From contig NC_088311.1 of the NCBI RefSeq assembly GCF_910592395.1, forward strand, positions 1,676,501 to 1,740,500: 64,000 nucleotides of DNA, read 5' to 3'. This document shows, in pieces, positions 49,701-61,700 of the stretch (positions are counted from its first letter, which is position 1; every line of letters begins with the position of its first letter). The notes under the pieces were generated by a model that was not told the DNA's origin, did no database searches, and was given only the letters and a program-made list of their open reading frames with translations. A program made the position numbers and the translations under genes. The stretch is from Lineus longissimus. Taxonomy: Eukaryota; Nemertea; Pilidiophora; Heteronemertea; Lineidae.

Positions 49701-52700
49701 TGGAGATTTGCAAATCAATTAGACATTTTTTCTTCATTGTGGCCCTTTGACGATTTTGTGGGCTGGACAGGGGCCAATTTTTCTCTTCTAAAAACGATGA
49801 TAAGCAAATAGAATAGTAGGTATTACTTACGTTGACAATTAGGGAATCCATAATAGCCTGTCTTGCACAGGGTACACTTCCTACCGATAATGTTAGGTTT
49901 ACACTGACACTGCCCACCAAACTCTTCACACTCAAATCTCCTGGAGCCATCGGTGTCACAGTTGCATTGCTCTGCACCGTTGTTGTAATCAGTGGTAATG
50001 GAAAACACGGACGTCTTGCAGAATTTAGATGAACTATCCCTAAAAATTCGTATCATACACTTTACTAATAGGACAGAAACTGGGACATGACAGGTATAAA
50101 CTCCTCGGCCCCAAATCTTGAGAGATTGTAGCTCTTTAACTGCTCTCCTTCCTGCCGAGTGACTTCTCATGTCCCCTCCGAAAACAATCCTTCAGGACAC
50201 TAACACCCTCTTCTTACAGAATCAAGAACTACAATGACACCCCTACAAATTGTGAATTGCTCAGTTACGTCCTCTCTGACAGCTGCAGGAATCAGGTTGT
50301 ACTTTACTTACTTGACGTCCCATCCATCTCCGGCACATTCCGTCAAGAAGTATCCAGAGTTATCAATCGGCTGCCAGTCAAGATAATCAGCCTTGTCTGT
50401 TGATGACGGGATGATGAGGAAGTAATCCAGCCAGACAGTATTGCCCTCTGTGTTGTTCAAAATGACCTTGAAATCCTTCTCCTGAAGGTCAAGTGAGTCT
50501 GGGATATCGGTGCCCTCAAATGTGATAGTACCACGGCATCCAGTGACGCTTGGGCAGTAATCAGCCTTGAATATACCTAGAGGTGAGAAGAGATGAAATA
50601 GTCTCAGGAATGACTTCAACCTGTTTATATTAGGGACATTTTGAATATGTCTTGAGTAATGCAGCCTTTTTCCAAAAAGCACATCTTGTTAGGTTCTATT
50701 TACTGCACTTGGATATCTGACATGTCCTTACCAGGATATATCTTCCCTCCTACATCGACGTTGACCTTGACCGTCATTGTGGGCTGGTACGGCTGATAGT
50801 AATGGAGGATATAAGTGTACTGCCCTGGACGCGACACTGACCCATCAATCGTCACAGTAGGCTGCAGATGAAGAAGATGCAGTGTTAGTCAAGTGACAAC
50901 ATGTGATGAAGTTTGTGAAAATTCAAATGGATTTTCTTTTTCACGGACATATACTCTTAGCAAGGTTTTTCAACTCACCTTATCTTTGTCCAGTTTAATG
51001 ACCTTGACCCCAACATCAACGATACCAGGCGGCAGATCATCTGGACCAGACACGCTATCAACATTGTCCCCACCTTCCAGTTCAATCTTCACACTCGCCC
51101 CAGACAACCAAGAGCTTCCAACACATCTGCAAGTTGACATTTATACATTCATTGACCTAGAATTGGGAATTTGCTTAGAAACCAATAATCATCTACATGT
51201 ATCTCCTTATTTATCTCCTTTCAGGAAGGCCAATCCCTGGAATGGATTACCTATTACGGTGAAAAATCATGAGTGAGCCAAGCACAGACTACTTACTTCT
51301 TGTTGACCATGACACACTTGAATGTTGGCTGCAGGAAGTTCACATTGAAGACACTTCTTGGCACAGCAACGACTGAATCCTAAAAGGAGGTATTTACACC
51401 ATTATACAACATGAATCAAAATGCACTTCGCTAATGGCAGTAAAGAAGCATTTAGTTACTTAGAAATCAGGAATGTCCACATCCTCCATTTATAGACAGC
51501 CAGAGGACACTTGCGTATACAAATTTGATGAGATTGACACAACAACCAACTTCCAGCAGCAAGACAAGCCTCCAGAGGATGAAGAAACAACGACATAAAC
51601 AGTTATACATGTACTTACAATAGCGACATCCACGTCGTCTTCACCATCAAAGCTCAGAGTGACGTAGTCTGTTGAGATGTCATAGAAACCAACACGGCCA
51701 TTGGTGACATTGGTAACCACAGCCCGGCAAAGAGAACTGGAATAAACAGGAATGAAAAGCACAATTTTAGAATGTCATGGAAAACAATCTCGGTACCCCA
51801 TGCATTGAGTTCTCATTCCTTACCCTAGTCAGGGAAAATAACTATCTTTTAGAATAAAATACCATGACAACTCTCAATCCTACGCTAAAAGACCCTTTTT
51901 TTACCTGAATTTGCAGGGTGGCAGAAGCACCTTGCCCTTATCCCTGTTGACAGTAGACGCGAGATTAACATCCAGCACCTGCTCCTTGATCGTTTCCTTG
52001 GGAGTGAGATAGTTCACAATCAGAATATACTGGTCCGGGTCAAGGCCAATCAGGTCCAAATACATGCCAGGCTGCAAAAGTAAAGAAACCATCTTAAACC
52101 AAAGCGCAAATAATTTAAAGCCTAACACAAGATGTGCAGCTGTCCAGATACCTTCACCATTAAAAACGGACGCAACAGCTTGTTATGCATGGCTTTGTGG
52201 TCTAAATGTCGTAAGTGATATGAAACCACTAGGACCTTACATGGCCTCAGGCATTCTGCCTGCTTTTAAAGACTAATGCAACTCACCTGACTGATATCTA
52301 GAATGGCCATCGACGGCGTCTCCAGATCTTCCAACACAGCAGTGTCATCATAGACCTGGGTTCTGTGACGCTGATTGTCCTTGGCAAAGTAACCATTCTC
52401 ACCGCGGAACACTTTGTATGTTTTGACATCCACGTACACGTAGTGGATGCATCTGGAACATAAGATGAATCTCAACAGATGACAATGCAATCAGTTACTT
52501 CATCATCATTATAAGGGACGAGTGTTCCTTGGGGAAATTTTCCGCGTTGTTATTCCATAAGCACTTCCATGAGCACAACTCAAGGGGTAATGCGTGCCAA
52601 TCCCAAGTTCTTCCAATGCATCTATACCACCTGCAGAACTGAGGCAGACTCAACAACATACTACTTACGGAGGATCCTGGAGTGGAACAGGGCAAGCATC

Positions 52701-55700
52701 CTTCACACGCTCCTTCAAGACTGATGCCTGGAAGTAGGACTCAGGCAGCAGAACCACATAATCCTGTAATGATAATGGAAGATCCCTAATTAGCTCACTA
52801 ACCAGTAAGTGGAGTGCACATCAAAGGTGTTGATGCCATAACAGTCCTCAGCTGAGTCATAATGAACAGCAAGTGTGTCTTACCACAAAGATATCCTCTT
52901 GAGTCGTCAGAGCAACGCTCCACTTCCCAGGATTCATGACAAAGCCAGTCGGGACGGCCCCCATGGTGACGGTCGCCATCATAGGAGTTGTGGTCGACTG
53001 GAAGTTGATTCTACTCTTCTGTTTGTCATCGCCACTGGATTCTGGCGTGACAACGACGGTGCCCGGCTTGCTGGATAGGTTACGGTTGGTGTAGCGGTAC
53101 AGGATGTGATAGACATCAGAGGTGTCGATCACAACATCAACAACTATTGTTGGCTGAAAATGAAGCATCAAAAGATTAGCAGAGCATAAAATCAAGTTTA
53201 GTCTTAGTCAGGCAGACTCACATCCAAGACAAACAGCAAGTACATATTGCGTATGATCTTTGATATTCCCTTCTGCTGTACCTTCGATTGAGAACCTAAA
53301 TCACCACACTCACCTGAACCCGTGAGAAGATTGCGTATCCCCTCCATGAGTATTTGGGCAAGATATTTTCATCAAAACCGAATCGAACAGCACCACCACT
53401 TGGTGTGCGGCCATCTTCCAGTTCATAATTCTTCTGGTGAAGGTTGGGATAGAAGTGGGTTCTATCAGGGCTGAAAATACCAATTATGCCAACTATCATA
53501 AACAATTCAATGTGAATTCCCAAGTTTTACCATCACAGCATACCACAAAGTCAGTAGTAATACTATTCAAATAGTGACTTCTTGATACACTCTGCCATAG
53601 TCTGCAGCATGAACAGGCATATGTCATTCTTCAATGTTGGGAATCATGTCCATCACCTTCAGTGTTTCAATTCAATTGAAGAGATTTCGCTCAGCCTCTC
53701 GAGAAGCCAAGCCCATCCTAAATAGTACAATACTACTCCTTGGGCAACATACCTATCACAAGTCTTTCCGGTAACCCTCGGTCGACAACGGCACTGACCG
53801 GTTACCTTGTCACAGTTGTTGTCCCATGCACCTCCAATGTCACAGCTACAATCTGTCAAAAAAACAATATCACAAACCATCAAGCAAACAAGCGCAATTT
53901 ACAAGCCTAATCAAACAGTCAGCTTTGAGATGCAAATACAAAGCTATGTCTCTCGGATATAAATGCAGTACTTGGGTATTTTGACAGTATGCCCAAACAA
54001 TCAGTATTACAACACTGGTCACCAAACAACCTCAGGAAATCCAAACTTGGGTACAGCAAGTCAATGAAGTCTGCACTTCAAACACAGTACAAGAGTCCTT
54101 CTTGAGACCTGACCAAATGGAAGCCTTCCGAGAAGACTTCTCACTTTCTTAATCTAAACGTAGCAGGATGTGACCCTCTTACCATGACAGCCGAAGATGT
54201 TACTGGCAGTCAGCTGATACGAGCCATCCTTGCACTGGTTACACTTCTTTCCTTCGGTGTACAGCTTACAAAGACACTGTCCAGTTTTGAAGTCACACAC
54301 CTCACTACCGCCAATGGTGCCAGCCACATCACAATCGCAGCCTGGAATACAGACCAGTATATCAGAGGGAGAGTGGAATGTAAAGGTGAACTGAAAGTAG
54401 TCGGGCTAACAATCCGAGAGTACCTGGATTGCTCTTCGGTCTAGAGGCCCCTGTGTCTTCTCAGATTAAAGAAGAAGATAAAATTTTGCAAAATATTACG
54501 AGCATAAGGAGGAAATACCTACTGTCACAAGCCTTTTGGTTATTGATGTTAAGGTTCCAGAAGCCCGGCTTGCAGGCATCACAGGTATGACCACGGACCC
54601 TATCCTTGCATTCGCAGAGTTGACCGTTCTGATGGGTGCCGCATCCACCTAATGGCAGGCCAGCAATCTCCTTTGCTCCTGCTGGGTTACAGTTGCATTC
54701 TGAAAACAAAGAAAAGTCAAAATGATAAGAAACTGATTCATGATACCATGCATTCAGTTCTTTATCTCGCCTTCAATGATACCATCAGATCAACGAATTT
54801 GGCTGTAGTCCTCAGATTAGCCTTTGTCCGTCGTCTGGCAAGGTCGTTTGGGACTTTGGTAATAAATTGCACTCAATTCTGAGTATACTGAACTGTTTCT
54901 GGCCCTCACAATATAATAGTAACATCTTACCTTCACAGACAGGGTAGTTGTAGAAGCCTTCCGTACACTGGTTGCACATGAGACCTTGAAAGTTGCTCCG
55001 ACAATTACACTGGCCAGTCACCTGATCACAGGATACGGCCACAGATCCGTAGATGTCACATGAACAAGCTGCAAAAAGCAATCAAAAGGTGTTCATTTTG
55101 AGTCTGGTAGTTGACACGTTGTTTTAACATGGCCTTCAACGCTGGTGATCAACAGTTTCATGCAGAAGCATGTACCAGGGTATGTAGATAAACAACATGT
55201 AGCATCACAACGGATTCAACCTGAAGGCTACAGAGTTATGTTATGACATTATTGAGTTTAACCCTTTCACCCCCTTATCACAATATCATAGAGAATATTC
55301 CTGACACTACTTACGTTTACACTCTGGGTATTTGTAGTAACCAGGTGCACACCTGTCACACTTGGGTCCAGCAAAGTTGACCTTACATTGGCACTGGCCA
55401 GAGCTGCTACAAGATGCATCACGAGAGCCATCCTCAAAGCATTCGCACTCTGAAAAAGTGAGAATAGAAGGAAATGTGATTAAATCTACACTTTACAATA
55501 CAGACAAGTACTTTGAGTCACTATTCGTTCCGTCACCCCTTGTTAAGTATCTGAACAGTTAGATGTATTTTGCAATCTGAGTAGACTGCAACAGAAAGCG
55601 TTGTTGGATCTTTGCTGGTTTGCTAAATCACATTAACAAGAGGCCTGGCAGCTTGGGGTTAATGAGCTACAGAGTGGTCAGACACATGAGATATCGTGGT

Positions 55701-58700
55701 ACAACCAGACAAAGATAAATCCTTCTACAATATCACAGAGAGTGGAATGCTTTTTTAGTGACCAACTTACTTGAACACGTTGGGTAGTTGTAGTATCCAA
55801 ATGCACACTTGTCACAATGTGGAGCAGCAAAGTTTTCTTTGCAGAGACATCGCCCATCCTCCTTGCTGCAGATTCCCTCTTCACAGCCAGTCGGGTCGCA
55901 CGTGCAGACTGAATCATAGGCAATACAGCATCAAAGATATGAACTCACTTTCAGCAGTTCGAGTTTGAAATGCATCTCTGAGGCAGCTGCACATTTGCAG
56001 TTTTATGGAATAGTTTTTCTCTCTCAAAATATGTTTCACAATGTTCTTGTTATCAAGATTACTTGTTTGTGCAAGGACAATCACTACACTTTCAGAGCAC
56101 CTCAACACAACAGAGGAGACCAAAGAAAACATCGTGTGCTGATAAAGAAAGTAAAAATATAGTAGTTTACAGTATTGACATACAGGTATATAAAGGGGCT
56201 CTAAGCCAAAGGATAAACAAAGTTAAAATGGGGTTGGCTAAGTAGGTGATTATAAAGAGAATGTCCACTTACATTCACAAGTAGGGAAACCAAAGTATCC
56301 ATCGGTACACTCGTCACACGTCCTGTTCCCAAAGTTGTTCCTGCAGGGACACTGTCCATTTTGTGGGTCACAGTTACGTCCAACAGAGCCATATGTATTA
56401 CACTCACAGGCTGAAAGAGAAGAAATCGACTAACAGTAAGACGACTATCAAAGGCATTCAACAGGGCAAAATAAGCTTCCACTACATCAGAGATTTTCAT
56501 TCTCAATTTGCTAAGGTTACCAATGTGCTGAACTTAAAACCAAATATATCAGAATTACATGAATGATGATAATTTCTTTACACAAAAAGCAATTTCTAAG
56601 GGCGGATTCTACACAAAAAAACCACCTTATACTGGTATACTTACGCATACAATCTGGGAATCCGTAGAAGGCAAAATTGCACTGGTCACAGTTTGCCCCG
56701 ATGTAGTTTGGCTTACATGGGCATTGTCCACCACCAACTTCACAGATGGAGTTCTCTGTACCATTCACATTACACGTGCAAGGTACGCACGAGGGGTAAC
56801 CATAGTAACCACGTGCACAACTGTAAGGTTGAAAAATATCATCATAGGATTCATTCACACTGCAGTTGAAGAGAGGTTACACAATTTTGATGATTGTCAG
56901 ACCTTTCAATATCCATGTGTGTAGTGGCAACCACTTACACTTTTTGGAAGACATCTACCATTTAGATCAGGGCATTTTGGATTGAACTTTACCTGTCGCA
57001 GTTGTCACCAGCAAACTGCTCACGGCATCTGCACTTGCCAGTACCGGGTTCGCACTCTCCAGTAGAGTAGACATTGTTACATCGACATTCTGAAAGACAG
57101 AAGAGAGATATGAGATGGTTTCTTGGGGGCTACCACCATCTTTTTGGCCATTTCAGAGCCAAAATATATAAGACACATTGTTTTAAAGCTGGAGCGGGCC
57201 GGGTGGGGGGGGGGGGGGGCTGCTGCCACAGCCCTGTCTCATTTTGTAACAACTCTTTTCTCATGTTAATCACTAACCAAGTGCAAACATCACAGCCTCT
57301 GCAGATAACCTAGATTCAGATATAAAACATCCATACATGATATTCAAAGATGCAAAGGGTGACCCCATTATTGCCATTGAGCCGACATTTGGATTAGAAA
57401 AACTAACTACATTCCAGGACAAATTTAATTTACAATCAAACTGGCACAATTAGGACGTGATAGAATATCAAATTAGAATGGGTTCATTAGTAGGCCTAGC
57501 CCATAGGCCAGGGAACATTTTCCATTTTCATCTTCAAACATGAACTACATAGGTTAACTGCGAATGAATTGCACAAAAGTTTCAGCAAACACTTCTTTTT
57601 ACACAGTGTATAGGCCTATCTAGAATTCAAGTACAGCACTTCTTTAAAATCTCACAACGAGGTATAACGCCACAAAATTTCAAGGTGGTTTGGACCTTGT
57701 TTTATTGTAAGTAATTGGGTAATCCCAAGACCAAATAAAGCTAATACACACAGAGCTCATGGTTTAATTTGAACCCCTTGAGAACACAATACAGAAATAT
57801 CCAAAAGCCTTTCTTTGCCACTAAAGTTCCCCTTAAACACGTCTGGTTACAGAACTACCGACTCCCTTACAATATTACAGAGGCCTATTTCATAACTGAG
57901 TGATATTGTGAGACAGTGGCACCATTTGAAGTTGTTGAGATGTAGGCCTGACAGCGATGCCATGATATACATAATGGTTAAATGATTTTATCAAAGGTTC
58001 AGCTGTTCTGTCAATTTGACAATTATGGGTGGTCTAAGGCTGAAAAAAGTTGCCCAGGCATAGATCTGAATTTAACACTTTCAGGCTTGGGTCAAGCAAG
58101 CTCAATGAGAGCACACTGGGAAACGTATACTGCACCATATCAGATTTGTGAATTTCAAGCACAGTGAGTCATGCACTTTTAGGCAAATGGTTCAAGTTTT
58201 CTGTTAGTCCTCCTTGAGAAAACATGTGAAAAGCATGCACATCAACTAAACCCATGCTGTGCAGATCAGGTTTGCCAGAGAAGGCATCATCCCTCTCTGC
58301 CATGAATTGAAATCTTTGCATCAAATAATTTACGAAAGGCTTACCCCTGCAAGCATCAGTTGAGTTCATTGGTACTCCATCTGGCCTGTAGTAACCGGGT
58401 TTGCATTCATGACAGTTGATGCCTTGGGTGTTGTGCTAGAAGCAGATACATATCAATAATTGTGAATACCTGATGGGAGAAAATATGTTGCATGGTTTGA
58501 AATAACCGAATAAGAAATATTTCTGTACTTTTAAAATTTCAAATAGGCCTACAATCAACACTGAACTGAAGAGGATGACAGTGAGCCTAGCTAAAGAAAG
58601 AGCCTTTCAAAGTCTTCAAGGAGATCTTTTCATTTCGACTTGACAGAGTAACCATCATACGTTGCCCTACTTCCGTTCTCCTGTATTTTAGTGTGCAGTT

Positions 58701-61700
58701 TCAGCTGTGGAGTTTCACAACAGTCTTTGGCATTACTTAGTTTTTTATGCTAATATGGCATTGAGAAAGCAAGAGTCTACCACTCTTCCCTTCCCTTTAC
58801 GGAATGAACTCATCCACAAGTGAAGGTTTCAGATTTCAGTTTCCAGCAGATTTTAGGTCAGCTACTCAGGATGGGGCTAGAGGTCACAGGAAGACAAACA
58901 TTCCTGTCTCAAATTCCAGCCTACCATGTGAAGTTGCTTTGGTGTACTGTCATGATTGTATGTGTCACAAATCATCTTCCACTGATATCTTAGCTAATAT
59001 GAAAAAATTCAACTCGATGAAAAAATTTTTAAGTCCAAATATTTTTTTCACTTGATTTTATTTCTGCCCAAAATGAAGAGACATCATTATTTTTGGACTT
59101 TGAAAATTTTTCAGAATTTTGAACTTTTTTTATTACTGAAAGGTATCTTTGATTGACCACAAGTACTCTTGTCTATCCACAATTTGACCCAGGGTCACAT
59201 ACACCAGGTCAAAAGAGTCCTCCAGATCAAACAAGCAATTGAGAGATAGTTGTGTCAATAAGAATGGGAATCCTTTTCAAATATCATTCATACATAAGGA
59301 AATCAGGACAAACTCGTCTTTGACAAAAGAATACAATACAACACATTTGCGTTAGGAAATACTTTACAAAGAACAGGCACATTCTCAGGCCCAGTCTGGC
59401 AAATGGAATCAAATGATATCCGAGAAGTAGGCTCACAGCTATTCTTCTGGCAAAAGTTTATAAAATTCTGATAAAAATGAACTATTTTGAGAACAGAAAT
59501 TTTGATCAACTCGAAAGCTAAATGTTAGTGTCTCTGATGATTCAATTCCAGCCATAACCCTGGTGCCATAGTGTTATCTCAACAAGACACATTTCCTGAC
59601 AATTTCCTTCCCATTTCCTGACAAGGAGTGTGCATGGCGGCCAGAAGTCATAGAGTACAATGGAATTGATCAAACCTTACTACTAACTTACCCTGCAATT
59701 CTGGCAGATACCACCCCCCTCGTATTCGCCAGAAATGTCCAAACTCTTGCCTTCTAGATCTGTTATTTCATCATAGAAACACTCATTTGAATGCTCATGG
59801 CAGTTGCAAGCTTGAAACAAAAGAAAAGAACACCTTTTTCATGTGAAAACATTGACTCTCAGTCATTTAGATGAACACTAGGTCTTGTTGTTCTTGCTTC
59901 AGTCAATGGTGCAGATCCAGGCAGAAGTTCACAAGTCATGCACCCCACAATACCGAAGAAAATGTCTGAACTCAACTGATGTAAGAACAAAAGCTTTCCC
60001 TGAGAGATACATCCTCTTACTTAGACCTTTTTACCTGTCCCTGAGTTAGGACAGATTGCATGTTCAGTTGGTTGAGAGAAGAATGGAACGTACAGGGGTT
60101 GCTGCCATGTTAGATTCGACAAGGATTTACCAACCAGAAACTGCTGATAGCCTATAGTTGCATGAGAAACATATTAGTAGTCTCAATGAACTGCATACCT
60201 GAAGGAATATCTATGCAGCATCTAAAGTGTTGAAGCTATATTGACTGATCAGACACACAGACAGGTAAGGCACCATCAGATACCATAGAGCACAAAACAG
60301 TATAGTACACAAGCTGGTAGACTCCAAACCCAGGTAACTTAACACAAGGTCTGAAGGCTAGCAGCTTTACCAAGAATTTATCTGAAGTTGGCCAACCATA
60401 AATGATGGTTGGTTTAGAGTTAGTATAGACAGCCTCATTAACTGAAAGTCAGGATTAGGGCATTTAGTGTATGACCACTTGGAACAACTTTGGGCAAGTC
60501 ACTTACAATTCAACATGGATTGGACCACAAGGTAACCCATTGGTTTATTGGGCCTCCAAGTGAGTAAACCCACAATGGGAGACACCCAACAGAAGAAACT
60601 AAAGAGTCTACTCACGTTCACATTCATTCACACTGTCTTCAGTTGCTTTCTTCCATTTCTTCTGCACAAATCTCGGACAACATTGATCACACTGGGCCCC
60701 ACACGTGTTGTGTTGACAGCGGCAGAGAAGCTTCTCGGGATTACGAGGATCTCGCTTGTCACAGAACTCTGCATGACCGTTACAGACACATCGACCACCG
60801 ATAGAGATGTCCTTGATACTGTAAAAGTACTGAAATAGAGCAAAGACCTCTCAGCGAAATGTGTTTGGCCACAAGAAGAAAGAGAGACACTTTTGAAAGC
60901 AAGCCATGAGAACTGCATGTATACTTGAAGACAACATACCCTTCTTGTCACAGTAGGGTCCTGTCTTGCCACTGCCATGAGATGGCCGAGCAATGTCTTG
61001 GTCCGTAGTAACCTCAAGCGAACATTGGTGGCGATAGTCCAACCTTGAAGCGTAGTCGCATAGGAGAAGTTGTTAGCATTTGGACGGTCGTTCACCAGAG
61101 ACACAACGATCTGGAAAGAAATGCAGCAAAGGATTAGTAGGATTGATGCTGTGGAAGAACCCAATCACAGCCGACCAGAGAAAACCACCAAACCAGACAA
61201 ATTAGGTTCGATAGCCTGCAAAACCTGAGGCAAAGACCAAGGATGATAATGATCAACCAAACCCAATTCACGACAATTCTATACACATAAAAAGCAGAAG
61301 AAGAAAATAGTTATTTCATTTGCATCCTTCAGAGCAGTCCTGAGCTATAACTGCCTTGGGAAAATCGTCCAGGCCAGGAGTTTCACAAACACATTTGTCT
61401 GATATTACTTACCTCTCCTCCTTCAAGTGGGACAACCTTGGAGAATCCAGTCGTACAGAGGACCGAGTCATCAGCCTTGATCACATCCAAAGTCGTGTTG
61501 AAGAATGTGAGACAATCACTGGGTGTGTCTGCAAAGTATTGCCACGCATCCCAGGTCACACCATAATCAGTGGATCGCTCCAACGCCCAGACGCCGGGGC
61601 GAGGGGAGTTGGCCATTTTGATGAAGACGTAAGCCACATGAAATTCCTTAAAAGAGAAAGAAGTGAAGGGATTCATCACATATCAGCGTCACATTTTTAC

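Noticed and set aside
57090-58344. A possible missing laminin exon in the long intron
   Set aside because: The EGF-like module and reading phase are continuous from exon 6 to exon 7, so no extra exon is needed.
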